From NCBI RefSeq assembly GCF_032062135.1, contig NC_092858.1, forward strand, positions 170,710,453 through 170,774,452: a DNA stretch of 64,000 bases. Reading direction: 5' to 3'. Below, piece after piece: positions 1-10,545 of this stretch; position 1 is the stretch's first letter; the number at the start of each line of letters is the position of its first letter. Origin of the DNA: Pyxicephalus adspersus. Taxonomy: Eukaryota > Chordata > Amphibia > Anura > Pyxicephalidae. The notes beneath the pieces were generated by a model. The model was not told the DNA's origin. It ran no database searches and was given only the letters and a program-made list of their open reading frames with translations. The position numbers and the translations under genes are program-made.

Positions 1-64
1 AGCCAGGTGGTTACTGAAAAGTGTTGGGTGGTGCGACCCGATAAAAAGGGTTGGAGAGAACACT
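1..64 (-). repeat. Family D palindromic element, partial
   Basis: Minus-orientation end of a repeat seen ten times here. Its plus form begins near TGTTCTCCCCAGCCCC, contains GGGCGCACCACCCGGCAC and an internal inverted pair ACTTTTCAGTAACC...GGTTACTGAAAAGT, and ends near GAACATTG. This copy is cut by the window edge. Confidence 0.7.
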
Positions 65-728
65 AAAAAGGGAAAAAATGTCACCTAGGCATCAAGGCTT
101 AAAGAGATTATTTGAAAATCAAACTTCAATACCACTGTGTAGTGAAAATATAAAGCTTCTCACTTCCTTATTAACAGTTCGGTGCAGCTTTACAGCTGCA
201 TCGTCCCGCCTAAATTCAAAGTTGTGTTCTGTGATGCACAGAAGGTCCACTTTAAACAGAGCCATTTAGAAAGTAATTTACTGAATCCTTCAATCCACTC
301 CTGGGTTGCATCATATAAATAGTAAAATGTCGAGATAGATATATATATATATAATGGATATGCAGAGCAGATCTAACCCAGCTAGGCTGGAAATAAAAGG
401 CGTTCAGCTGAGTGTGTTCAGGGAATGACAGGAATTCACAGTAAGGAGGCCTGGTGAGACCACGACAGTGACGATTCCAAACAACACAGAGCTTCTCTGT
501 TCAGCTGTACGTGCAAAGCCTGAATACACAATGGACAGATGTATGATAATACCAGGTCTTATGGACCACGCATTCACTACAGACAGTTCCTTCCAACACA
601 CACAAGAGTATTATTACACTATACTGTACACATTTCCATTCTGCTATCATACCAAATTGTCTGTACACCTAGGGGCAGAGCAAATATATCCAAAAGTAGT
701 AAAAAAGTTTAGCTGGACATTTTTTTAC
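65..728. other. Intron, no recognised feature
   Basis: Unique AT-rich sequence. The only structure I see is a short (TA)n run near 339-353. Open frames here are short and have no recognisable domain. Confidence 0.5.
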
Positions 729-1055
729 CAGGGTTCAGTGGAACCCTAAGATTTCTCCAGAGGTTGGAAGGGTTGATGGTCTCAAGGTGGACCTACACGA
801 TATCGAGCAGGCAGATACCCAAATATTAGATACTCATTATCAGGGTTCTGTTCAACTCCAGGGTCCTTCCAAAGTTTACTAGGGGTTCCTTGAGCAATGT
901 GAGTCTTTCAGGTCAAATTAAATGACACTTTTTTGGTGACATTCTTACCACTGACCCCCATGCTAATATACTGTGAGATGTGGATATAGTAATTATAGCT
1001 GTGGTTTCCTGAAGACCTGACAGCTAATTTCAATGTTAAAAAGGTTGAGAAAGTC
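729..1055 (+). repeat. Family C hAT-like non-autonomous element
   Basis: Matches the family whose full form starts CAGTGTTTCTCAACC and ends GGTTGAGAAACACTG, the hAT-type terminal repeat style. The body includes 'ggttccttgagcaat', 'tgacattctt' and 'gagctgtggatatagtaattatag'. This copy appears as two pieces (about 729-775 and 850-1055). Confidence 0.6.
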
Positions 1056-1984
1056 GGATTGAAAGTGTAAGAATTTGAACTTTTGATTCTTCTAGTACAT
1101 TTGTGCTGACCTTACATTCTACACGGGGCTGACAATGCTGTAACACCATTGCTGACTTTCCAGAAGAGTTGTCACCCTTTTCTCTTACAAACCACTCTAT
1201 GAACTACAGTACCCTGTAGTTAACAGTAATGCAGCTGACATTACTTCTGATGTACAGACCATACAGCGCCTTCTCCCCTCTCATTATACCAACGAGTAGT
1301 GATTTAGATCTCCCAGCAAGGGCTTCTGGTAAATGTAGTCCGCAAAAAAAGGAAGAATGGTTCCCTCCCCCAGCTCCCTTCTGCATGAAAAGAATCAGAG
1401 ACCCCGAAATAATGCGACTTTCGGGAAAACTTAAAAATACGGTGTTGTCTGATGAATTTTGGAGAAATTGCTAAGAAATGCCAGTGTTCTGTAATCCATG
1501 CACTACATTGCCATGTACTTTAATGTAAAATATGGTTGTCTAAGCATTGACATCTGTAGAATTGTCTATGCATGTCTACAGATGTCAAAAAAAGTAGCTT
1601 TTTCAAAAGAAGGAGGACAGTGTGATTTTCTTTAACTTAAAAAATAGGTAAATGTTACAACAATCCAAAATCTGCCTTCACACAAATAAACTTCCCTGAA
1701 AGATGAGCCAACACAAATCATATTTTAGCGATCGTGGTTCATAAAAGGTTTTAGTTGCCTATACGACCAAAAAATCAAATCTATCACATTTAAACAAACG
1801 CTGGTGTCCTGTAACCACAAAAACCCAACAAGACCTCAATGTAGACAAATTATTGAAAGCACAGCTTTGATTGGGTGATGTGTGTGTTAGCTTTTAAAGT
1901 CAATTATAAATATGCAAAAAACTAACAAAGAAGGTACATCCACTTTGTATGAATACATTTTAAAAACCCATCACTCTCACACTT
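1056..1984. other. Intron, no recognised feature
   Basis: Unique AT-rich sequence downstream of exon 1L. A near-palindrome, TGTAGAATTGTCTATGCATGTCTACA-like, occurs around 1554-1580. Nothing else stands out. Confidence 0.4.
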
Positions 1985-2330
1985 CACTATTTAATTTTAG
2001 AACTCCGGGTCAGCTTCTAACTCCTTCAACCAATTCAACGATCTGGTGACAAACAGCACAGCAAACGGTACGATATGCCATTGGTCTCCTCAAGCTGGAA
2101 AAACTTCCACCAAGACGTCTTGTTTTTTTTTTACTGCTCCCCTTTCCCGGCCATACACTGCACCGGTTGAGATCAACAGCTGCGTCGGTGTCCGGCATCT
2201 GTCAATCAAGCCCTCCCACCATTGCCTATTTCTGCATTTTTGGAGAGCTGGCCAGGACTTTGATTCAACAAGTGGTGAAAATTGTGGTTCACATTGTTTG
2301 ACATTACGGTGTTAGACGATTTCAAGCCAC
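1985..2330. promoter_or_regulatory. Conserved-looking unique block just downstream of exon 1L
   Basis: Balanced composition, retained CpGs and no similarity to the repeat families of this window. It sits about 300 bp past the 1L donor and could be an intronic enhancer. The call rests on texture only. Confidence 0.25.
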
Positions 2331-2597
2331 CCTAAGAATTTCTTTCACACCAATAATATTACAATGTAAATAAATCCCACACCATGCACCAGACCACATA
2401 AAGGCACAGTGGCTTGCAAGCCTTGCCAACACAGCCTTCCTTCTCCAAGCCATGGCTGTTTAAGCCCCATGACGGAATCAATGAGCATTGAGCCAGGGAG
2501 GTCCAGCGTGCCGAGCCACCCTCGTACATATGCTATTAGTCTACCACACACCCCCTATTACCATATTAAACGGTTATGAAGCACAAGCAGTACCCAC

Positions 2598-2625
2598 CTA
2601 GTACGTAGTCGCTGCAGTCCAGCAT
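2598..2625 (-). CDS. POU2F1: POU2F1 (Oct-1) exon 1L, alternative first coding exon
   Basis: A nine-codon alternative first exon. The minus strand from 2625 reads M-L-D-C-S-D-Y-V-L plus one G, then a donor GTGGGTA (GT at 2597-2596). This is the N-terminus of the lymphoid-type Oct-1L isoform as I know it in mammals (MLDCSDYVL, then D-S-R-M-N-N from the common exon 2). The phase-1 junction is the same as in exon 1U at 60.8 kb, so both exons could splice to one shared exon to the left of this window. An in-frame TAG at 2688-2686 lies 60 nt upstream of the ATG, and the -3 base is A. The exon is too short to be found by an ORF search. The call rests on the exact nine-residue match, strand, order and phase together. 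Confidence 0.87.
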
Positions 2626-3290
2626 GATGATGCTACGCCGAGAGCCTTTGCTTGGATTCCTTAACAGGTGGAAAGTAGAATCTGCCTAATAATTCTTTAG
2701 GAGACGGACTAATTTACACCGGGAAAAGGGGGAGGGGGGTAAATAACGACAGATATTACACGGGGGAGACCATCACTGTGGCAAAACCGAAGACGAAAAA
2801 CTTGAAGAGTTTGCACTGCAGAGTTTTTTAGCTTCTCCTGCTAGCTCGTTCTGACATTGTCAAGGCAACTGAAGCGTGAAAAAGTTCCCCTTTTTGTAAT
2901 AAAATAGAAACAAAGATTGCAGCTGGCAGTTTCCATAATGAAGCTTAATCAGTATGCGGCTGATTAGGGCCTTATGCAAATCTTCCCTCGTTAGCGCAGC
3001 AGCCAGCACTTTGAAGTCCGTGAGCAATTCATTTGCAGAGAACACTGAAAGCGCTCCCTGCATAATTTAAATCATGGCATAAATATTTATCAGCTCATTT
3101 GCATATTAATTGGTTAGCGCAAACATTCCAAGCAGCACAGCAGCCGGGGAGGAAAAGAAAAAAAAGTGCACGAAAGGTGGGGAGGGGGGGAATTATCTGC
3201 GGAGTGCCAGCATAATAATTAACAGGAACAAAATGAAATTTCTTCCACTGGATTGGCTTTACTGACCTAAGCAGCAAGTTGTAAAGTGAT
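2626..3290 (-). promoter_or_regulatory. POU2F1: Candidate POU2F1 L promoter with two octamers
   Basis: Non-repetitive sequence directly upstream of exon 1L. It carries two perfect octamers in opposite orientations: ATGCAAAT at 2974-2981 and ATTTGCAT at 3097-3104. The second runs into ATTAAT (3105-3110), making a POU plus homeodomain composite. Several TAAT/ATTA cores and AT patches (TAAATATTTAT near 3080) lie between them. The texture, AT-rich but with many intact factor-like words and no transposon similarity, resembles conserved vertebrate promoters. The position fits a promoter for exon 1L; no TATA box or initiator is evident. Oct-1 binding to its own gene would follow from the motif but is inference. 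Confidence 0.6.
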
Positions 3291-3596
3291 AAGATGGGGG
3301 GGGGGGATGGCTAAAGGGGGGTTACTGGGAAAAAAGTTATGGATTAGAAGTAATGCTTTATATAGTTTTAAAGAAAACAGGGAACTTCCTCTCTTCTGAT
3401 CACCAATCACAGGCAAACCTACAAGACCGGTCAGATTTGATTAGTGGCAAAACTTTTTTAGACTTCACGTAGCTGACAAGCAGCACCAAACCTACAGAGG
3501 TATGTTTGAGAATTCCACTTCAACATTATAAACTGGCAAACCAAGAAGAAAAAAAAGTTTCCAAAAGATGCACAACAGTACACAGAAGACTACTAG
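3291..3596. other. Unique intron with poly-G run
   Basis: A G-run lies at about 3295-3306, followed by non-repetitive sequence with CACCAATCACAGG (CCAAT-like) near 3401. It may be part of the distal L promoter, but there is no firm support. Confidence 0.3.
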
Positions 3597-3599
3597 AGC

Positions 3600-4040
3600 T
3601 ATACCAGTGACCCGATTTCCTTTTAACGCTTCCTTTTGGATTATGTGTTTATATATATGTGTGTAAATAGTTCTTTTTATATCTTTATTTAGTTACCTAT
3701 AGCCTAACCGTCCTTAGCAATACCCCTGAAGAAGGCAGAAGGCAAAAGACGAAACGCGTCGGGCTAGGAGGGATCTAGCGTTTCTTTTTTAACGGTTATC
3801 GTTAATCATCAGCCATATGATTAGAGAATCTATGTATAGTTAATAGGTCAGGTGCATCTTGGTTTTTAATCAGGACAGGACTCAAATAACTTTTGAAAGC
3901 CATATTATGTATTGATGCATGTTCCTAAAAAGTTACATATATCAGAAACAGAATATTACAAACTTTATTGCCAAATCGAAACACCTCTACTTTTCTTTTT
4001 GTCCTTTTGGATTATGATTAACCTGTACATTTATACCAAA
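3600..4040 (+). repeat. Family I element with hammerhead-ribozyme-like motif
   Basis: Carries CTGAAGA (3726-3732), then CGAAACGCGTC (3750-3760), flanked by CCC (3723-3725) and GGG (3761-3763). These are the order and spacing of a type I hammerhead core with a minimal stem III. Stem II does not pair well, so this copy looks decayed. Such motifs are known in Penelope-like elements and related amphibian retroelements. The element limits are approximate. Confidence 0.45.
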
Positions 4041-4587
4041 AACAAAGAAGTCAGGCCAGACAATGTTGGAGATCGTTGAGACAGCAGGGGTATGCAAGGC
4101 CTCAGCAGAGACTCTTGCTTCCATACAAAGCGCAAAGATCCTTCCCTGTCACATGGGGCTGGGTTTCAACTATAACTATGGCTGCTTTGTAAGACTAACG
4201 TTTTCGTTTTGATGCCCCTGTAAGGCCATTTAACCAATATCAGCTGAGCTTTGTATGGTGTAAAGGAGATATATAGCATTAATTAGAACTTTTCTGGTTT
4301 TGGACTATTAAAAGGAAAGTTCCCAAAATCTTTTTTTCCCACAAAACATGAGATCAAATCTCCAACAGGGACAGATCTGATGCGGAGTTGTAGCATGCAC
4401 TCACTCGAAGAATAGTTTTCCTGTTGCCAGCCAGCAAAAAGTGGGAATACACTGCTATCTGGGACTGCGCTAGAGGTATTTTTACTTACTAACACTTGAA
4501 ATTTTACTATGATGATTCTTCTTACTGGAAAACTTTGGTTTACAGCTGCAAGAACTGTAAGTTTTTGCATCCTCCTTACCTCCTGCC
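4041..4587. other. Intron, no recognised feature
   Basis: Unique sequence between two repeat elements. It contains a 109-codon open frame on minus with no recognisable domain, which I do not call a gene. Confidence 0.4.
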
Positions 4588-4780
4588 TAGAGCTGGTCAA
4601 TGATATGTACAAAAATTGGACTTTTATGCAAATAATATGCTAATTACATGCAAATTGAACTGCTTTGAAACTGAGCCAATCAAACTCTATCTGAGTTTGA
4701 CTGGCTCAGTTTCAAGGCTTTGTAATTTGCATGAGATTTGAATAAAAGTTGGATTTTCTGCACCTCATTGACCAGCTCTA
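4588..4780. mobile_element. Family E octamer-bearing MITE, complete copy
   Basis: A 193-bp palindromic element bounded by TA on both sides. The termini are TAGAGCTGGTCAATGA (4588-4603) and TCATTGACCAGCTCTA (4765-4780), perfect inverted repeats. The centre is a hairpin, CTGAGCCAATCAAACTC...GAGTTTGACTGGCTCAG. TA flanks point to the Tc1/mariner superfamily (inference), and there is no coding capacity. It contains three perfect Oct-1 octamers: 4626-4633, 4648-4655 and 4725-4732. Confidence 0.8.
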
Positions 4781-5259
4781 CTCTTGCTTCGGCTTTGTCC
4801 TCTATGGGAAGATTCTTCAACTTTTCTCCGGCGTTTCTTTTTACTGCTAAATATCTTTGTGAAGAGTCAGGGTCACAGGAGTCAGGTCTCAGTAGGGGAT
4901 CAAATCCTACCCATGCCAACAAAACTAAAAAGTTTTTAGTAAAGTTGCACTATAGAAATATAACTATACATGAACTGTGCTACTCAGTCACTTCAGGAAA
5001 AATAAAAGCTTCTTGAAATGAGCCTTTGCATTCCAATCTCCGCTAATCCCTTCACAACAAGACCGTTAACAGGAGCGTTCTCTGTGCACGGTCTGTAACT
5101 GGAAAAAGGGAGAAAAGAACTTTAGAAGAAAGGTTAAAGCACTCAGCTGTAGATCTTTAGATGAAGAAGAACCAGCATGGCTTCTTGACAATGGCTTGGT
5201 TTGGAAAAAGTTTATCGTTAGGTGTGCACACCTAAACCATTTCCTTTTACATACATATA
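4781..5259. other. Intron, no recognised feature
   Basis: Unique AT-rich sequence with no repeat family or exon that I recognise. Confidence 0.4.
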
Positions 5260-5410
5260 GTGATCTCCCCGGCCTCTTTTAGCAGGGCACACGACCCGGC
5301 ACTTATCAGTAACCACCTAAAAAAGCCTGGGTGCGTCACGATATGAAGGCCACCACCCGCCTACAGATTCTTTACACCCGGCTTAAAAACAATTCTGGGT
5401 TGAACACTGG
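5260..5410 (+). repeat. Family D palindromic element
   Basis: Starts at GATCTCCCCGGCCTCTTTTAG, contains ACCCGGCACTTATCAGTAACC and the 'ccacccgcctacag' segment, and ends GTTGAACACTGG. Same family as nine other copies in the window. Confidence 0.7.
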
Positions 5411-5428
5411 CATAGATGAACCGAAGAA

Positions 5429-6215
5429 CAGGTTTAAGCAAAATATCCGAAACATTATGAAGGCTGCAATTTGTGAAAACACACAATATGTGGTGCGACA
5501 ACACTCTTCACAGTTTTGCAAACTCTCTGACATTGGGTTTGATTTAATAAAGCTCTCCAAGGCTGGTGTGGTTTTTGTATGCCAACGACGATGGAGGGTG
5601 CTGTTCCCTTATGGGTCAGCCCTGAAGTCTGGGAAGTGCTTTGGCCTTATGGTCGAGTGCTCTCCCTTACTGAGAATGTCTCTTCGGGAGAGCTCCCAAC
5701 CTAGTATCTGGTGGGTAGGTTTAGGCCAAGCCCACAAGAGAACGGGACCTATCTGATCTTGGTCAGACAGGCTAGTAGGCCCACTTGCCTTCGACTGTGT
5801 GGTCTTAGTATCCAGCCCCCATCAGGAGCATTGCGCCCTGGGGAATCTGGGTGGCCCTTCCTCTTTAGAGGAGGGAACACAAATAGCACCCCAGTACATG
5901 TTTTTTGTGGTGTGTTTTTGCAGATTCACTTTTTTCCCAGGCACCAGGGTTTTTGTGTAGAGGATCACGATTAATGAGATTTGATAAAAAAAATAAATAA
6001 AAAAAAACAGGTTAAAGCATGAAACACGAAACATAATATGAAGGCTGCGATTTGTGAAAGAATACACAATAGGAACCACAATCATGTCGTGCGACAACAC
6101 TTTTCACAGTTTTGCAAACTCTCTGACATTGGGTCTGATTTATTAAAGCTCTCCAAGGCTGGAGAGGATACACTTTCATCAGTGAAGCTAGGCGATCCAT
6201 CAAACCTGGTACAAC
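5429..6215 (+). repeat. Direct duplication flanking an unidentified 430-bp insert
   Basis: A segment of about 140 bp occurs at 5429-5570 and again at 6008-6163. Shared words include 'atgaaggctgc', 'gtgcgacaacac', 'cacagttttgcaaactctctgacattggg' and 'ttaaagctctccaaggctgg'. Its right part is family H (GATTTATTAAAGCTCTCCAAGGCTGG), extended to 6215 in the second copy. The insert 5571-6007 is unlike its surroundings: GC-richer, with the hairpin-like GGGAGAGC...GCTCTCCC, and ending in an A-rich tail (5982-6007). That would suit a retroposed sequence. I do not recognise its source. Confidence 0.55.
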
Positions 6216-6811
6216 GTTTTATTTAGTTTGGCTTGAAAAAGAGAGCTTTATTTTTAAGGTAATAATGCAGTTTAAGTGTACGTTAGGAAAATTACCTCTT
6301 ACTTGCCATTAGGCCAGAAGGGGCACAGACAAAAACACTTTAGAATGGTGCAGAATAGTTAGAACCTTTAATCATGTAATGAAGGTGTCCATAAACGATC
6401 CCCATACCCCCCTCTTAAGTGCTGCCCATGTCCGATAGTATTCTTTTAGTAATTTTTTTTTCGCTTCTAGAAACTGAACATGTGTATTGCAACCCTATTT
6501 ATTTTTATTGGTGATCTGTATTCATGGCACCCAGTGGTGGTCACTTGGAATTGAATTGGGCCACAATAAGAACTGGGCATGACTGTCATGGAGGAAAGAT
6601 CACTCGAGAAAAAAGAAAGTAAGTAAGCTAGGTAGGGTACACTCAGCATTGTCACTATAGAGGAGTAGGAGAACCACTATGCCTTATACCACAAAAGAAA
6701 ACTGTAATCTAGCCATGGGTCCAGGCTCACTATAGGACCCATCCAGCTTGCAGAATCAAAGTGCAAGCAAGCTGCAATCCTTAGATCAGTGATGGTTTAT
6801 TGCACCTTTTG
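6216..6811. other. Intron, no recognised feature
   Basis: Unique sequence. No family, RNA gene or exon recognised. Confidence 0.4.
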
Positions 6812-6995
6812 CTCACCTCTTTTAAACATGGAGGAACCCCTTGAAATAAGTTTTAGTACTTAACTACTGTAATTACAATGTCCACAGCTCTTTACATTGC
6901 TGGGCATATAGATAACCAAACAAGATTGGTGTTCACTGACCTGGAATCGCTCAAGAAACACCTAGCAACCATTGGATGAGCCCTCGGGTTCCACG
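6812..6995 (-). repeat. Family C hAT-like element, degraded
   Basis: Minus-orientation fragments: 'catggaggaaccccttgaaataa', 'taattacaatgtccacagctc', 'caagaaacacctagcaacc'. The copy is diverged. Confidence 0.45.
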
Positions 6996-7230
6996 ATTGG
7001 AAAAAACTTGTTTAATGTTTTTTCCTGAAGGATAATCCATGCCCTAGGTATGCCATCATGCACTTTGCTCCCTAGTTGGGCTTAATCATGGAGTCACTAA
7101 AGGCGAACTTGTCCTTTAAGATTTCAGGGGGTAAATGTAGATTAAGCCTACAGATTTCTTACCCTTTCTTTCCCTTCCATATAGAAAAGAATCATGCAGC
7201 AACACGCATGCAATATGGTTTCTCCTGCTG

Positions 7231-7520
7231 GTTATTATTATTATTACTACACAAAATTTATATAGCACCAACATAATATGCAGCACTGTACAAAGTCCAT
7301 AGTCATGTCACTAGCTGTCCATCAAAGAAGCTCACAATCTAATGTCCCTCCATAGTCATATGTCTTTATTACAGTCTAAGGTCAATTTTAGGGAGAAGCC
7401 AATTAACCTAACTGCATGTTTTTGGAATTTGGAGGGAAACCAGGGTACGCAGAGGAAACCCACGCATGGGGAGAACCTGCAACCCAGCACAGAGTGCTAA
7501 CCACTGAGCAACCATGCTGG
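7231..7520 (-). repeat. Family A tRNA-derived SINE, near full length
   Basis: Minus orientation. At the right end is the tRNA-like head (complement of TGGCTCAGTGGTTAGCACT, the A-box region). The body includes the complement of GGTTAATTGGCTTC...CCTTAGACTGT. At the left end is the tail 'tatatagcaccaacataatatgcagcactgtac' followed by (ATT)n. Copy A1 of the family. Confidence 0.8.
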
Positions 7521-7899
7521 ACGATAAGGTTGCCTATAGGGATATAGGGACTGGTGAATGGAACCACAACATTTAGAAGGGGATCAGATTTCTGACCTTC
7601 CTGGAAATGTTACCGAGTGCTGCCTTCTCACATTTGTACATAAAGATTTAGAAATGCATGTGTTTAAATGCAAAAAGCTGCATCTGAACTGCTTAGCCTG
7701 CAATGCATCCAAATCTCAAAAGAAGCTGCAGCATCATAAAAAAAAATAGGAATCTGATTTTAATGCAAGCTTTGCCATCTACACAACCCCTAAAAACAGG
7801 GATATTAGGCTGTAAGCTCAATATTTACTGAAAGGGCTTGAGAACACTGTCCACAATCACATATAAAAATTATCTCTCTCCAGCTATAAATGAACAAAT
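7521..7899. other. Intron, no recognised feature
   Basis: Unique sequence, nothing recognised. Confidence 0.35.
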
Positions 7900-8250
7900 T
7901 TGAGTGTGATTCACACGAGCGCCCCAAGTCTGGTGTACAGCAGCGGCAAGGTGAAAGATAAAGCTGAATTCATTTGTTAGGGGCCGTTGGTAAAGCCATT
8001 TAATCACACCCCAAGCTGCTGGGTTGGCCTCGGCCCCTGCTTTGTCTGTTTTGGAAGAGGTAAAGGTTAAGCAGATGTTCTAGACAGATGCCTGGCAATC
8101 TCCCTGCTCTGTATTCAAGCTGCTGCCAGCTCTCTGCAGGCACAAATAAATGAAATGATGGTGTGGAAGTAGCTGCCAATGCAAGGCACTCTGCAAATTG
8201 GAGTGCAAGGAGCGTGCGAAAAATCTGAGACTTCACACTGAAACTTGGGG
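7900..8250. promoter_or_regulatory. Conserved-looking intronic block
   Basis: Non-repetitive, balanced composition, with TAAT/ATTA words and CAGCTG E-box-like words. It is a candidate enhancer by texture only. A perfect octamer ATGCAAAT lies downstream at 8489-8496. Confidence 0.25.
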
Positions 8251-8747
8251 CTTCTACACACAGAGCTGCAAGAGCTCATCGGGTACAATATTTCTCAGAT
8301 ACAAAAATGACTAAACTATGAAGAGACCTGGAAACATCTGCAGAAAGAGAGAAGGTAAAACAAAAATAATTACAGTAAAAAGGTCCGGTCACTGCTTTAA
8401 CACTCCAATTATTGACCTGGAAAGAACTACCCCATTCTACATTTAATCCAAAATTTGTGTGATGGAGATGACCCCTATTTTGAAGGTAATGCAAATATAA
8501 ATGCCAATTGAATTACTTTGTATCAGAAACAATCTCCTATTTATCTCTTGTTCTCCTGTAGCCAATTTGTAGCCCCTTCGGCTCTACAGGACCCCCGCAA
8601 TGTCTTTATATTTTTTAGGGCAGGTTTCTCGTGTCCCCATAATGTGTGTTGAAAAGGCCAACTGCAGCCTCTCAGAAGCCCATGTGACAAAGCAAATGCA
8701 CAAATGGGAGATGGGGACAGAGTTCGGTCACCTTTTAACAAAGGGTG

Positions 8748-8921
8748 CAGTGTTCTCCACGGCCCCTTTTAGCTGGGCGCACCACCCAGCATTTTTCAGT
8801 AACTCCCAAGCTGTTTTTGGTTGTCTTTTGAAAAGTTGGGTCACCATACTGGAGGCTGCCACTCAACTTATAGCTTCTTCCCACCCAGATTAAAAAAAAA
8901 TTATGTGGAGAAGTGGAGAAT
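8748..8921 (+). repeat. Family D palindromic element
   Basis: Starts GTGTTCTCCACGGCCCC, contains GGGCGCACCACCCAGCA and the 'gaaaagttgggtcacc' arm. It lies directly before a family A SINE. Confidence 0.75.
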
Positions 8922-8925
8922 AAAT

Positions 8926-9246
8926 GGCAGCATGGTGGCTCAGTGGTTAACATTCTGGCCTTTGCAGCGTTAGGTCCTAGGTTCCAATCCCAGCCAGGAC
9001 ACTATCTGCATGGAGTTTACAGGTTCTCCCCGTGCGGGTTTCCTTCAAGTACTCCGGTTTCTTCCCACATCCCAAAAACACGCAACTAGGTTAATTGGTT
9101 CCCCCCCAAAATTGACCTTAGACTGTAATAATGACATATGACTATGGTAGGGACATTGTGAGCTCATTTGAGGGACAGCTAGTGACATGATTATGGACTT
9201 TGTACATCACTGCATATGTTGGTGCTATATAAATACTGTGTAATAT
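8926..9246 (+). repeat. Family A tRNA-derived SINE, full length
   Basis: The head has an A-box-like TGGCTCAGTGGT and a B-box-like GGTTCCAATCC, the internal pol III promoter of tRNA. The body has 'aggttaattggtt' and 'attgaccttagactg'. The tail is 'ttggtgctatataaatactgtg', shared with LINE family B. Copy A2. Confidence 0.85.
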
Positions 9247-9859
9247 TGGAGAGGTTGAACAAGGACCTGTAAAATAGCATTCTTGCCATGAAGTTAAACT
9301 CCAGAAAAGTGAAAAAAAACCTTGTGGTAGGGCTACTCCCACACTAAGGGTTCAATGTTCTTTTAGGACTGAGAAGCACTTTGTTTACCTTACCCGTGGC
9401 TTGCTGGTGCTTGGTGGCTGGCCAGGGCTTTTTCCATCCACTCCTGGCAATGTAGAGCACTTGGAAACTGCACTAGCTGGACTACTGGCCATTCATCTTA
9501 TACGGAGTGCAAGTACATGCAAAATGAAGCACCATTCAGTCCTGGAGTCGAGCTTGGGTGATGAGGTCTAGGGAGGGTAAGAACTATAAAGCGGCATGCG
9601 GTCCTGGACCAAGAAGCCTACAACATAAAAACTGAGGATTCACTTCAATAATTCCCAAGCCCTGCAAAGTAAAATCATCATCCAGGTGAACAGATTTATA
9701 AGTCAGAACCACAATGTGCTGCTCCAAGTCTCAGAGACCCATTGCCAGGGCAGACAATGGTTTGCAGGAGGTGTGGAAGCATTTGTGTTCTGACTTTCCA
9801 AAATTGCACATTTGCATATGAACTACTTTGCTGGAACCGGGAAGGTAACATCTTTGCTA

Positions 9860-10110
9860 ACAGGCTCTCTTTAACCAGGCATGGCCGGCCAAGTGCTCCG
9901 ACACTCGTCCAGAAATCGTATTCCTCTCTCACACCTGTTGTCTCCTTGCCTGAGGCACGGTTAGCGTGTGAGTGAGGGTCACCGCGGCTCTGATTTCCTA
10001 ATACAGACAGATAAGTCCTAGGCTCTGCCTCAGGCGGATATCAAATCCTAAAAACCAGCCTGCGGCTCTCTGGCTTTGTGAAGCGGAAGGACGCAGGGAA
10101 AAAGTGAAAG
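9860..10110. promoter_or_regulatory. Conserved-looking intronic block
   Basis: GC-balanced, CpG-containing non-repetitive sequence (GGCCGGCC, CACCGCGGC). A perfect octamer ATTTGCAT lies just before it at 9810-9817. Texture evidence only. Confidence 0.3.
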
Positions 10111-10191
10111 GATGTTACATTAAACTCCGACTTTGTTCAACTCTGAAACACTAAACGAGGACAAAAAGGTAGTCTGGCAAAGTCCATAAAC

Positions 10192-10207
10192 TTTTTTTTT
10201 TTTTTTT
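10192..10207. repeat. Poly-T run
   Basis: Sixteen T in a row; possibly the tail of a minus-strand retroposed copy, but no body is recognised. Confidence 0.7.
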
Positions 10208-10311
10208 GGACAGAGTTAGAACTGAGCACCTATCTTTATTCATAGACCAAGGATGGCCGCCATTGCTACACCAACACCCTGAATGCATTTATTAAACACA
10301 CAGTTCCTTTT

Positions 10312-10545
10312 TTATAAATCAAAGGTCATTATTGCAGAAAGGCACAGGCAATGTCCCTCCTGAAATAAATCTGTCTTACCCACCTGATTGCTAGGGGATC
10401 CTGGGGCCAATGCTGAGCTGCGCATGCAGAATGAACTCATATGCACATGCGCAGGAGTTATGTCTTCCTGGCAAAGCCAATCAAGATGCCGGAAGATCAT
10501 TCATGGGAGCAAGAAATAGTGGAATAAGGAGGGTGGCGTGGTTTT
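10312..10545 (-). repeat. Family G element
   Basis: Shares with copies at 15.3, 37.8 and 43.5 kb the segment (complement of) GATTGGCTGGGCCAGGATGATGTAACTCCTGC, plus GCATGCGCA words. The family termini are TTAAAGCGGAACTAAA and its complement. This copy lacks clear ends. Confidence 0.5.

Noticed and set aside
5620..5720. Possible U2 snRNA-derived sequence (TTGGCCTTATGG...GTCGAGTG)
   Set aside because: Resemblance is limited to a few short words; the conserved U2 branch-site-pairing and Sm regions are not visible.
8926..9010. A tRNA gene at the SINE head
   Set aside because: A- and B-box words are present but no cloverleaf with anticodon arm or acceptor pairing; it is a SINE head repeated several times.
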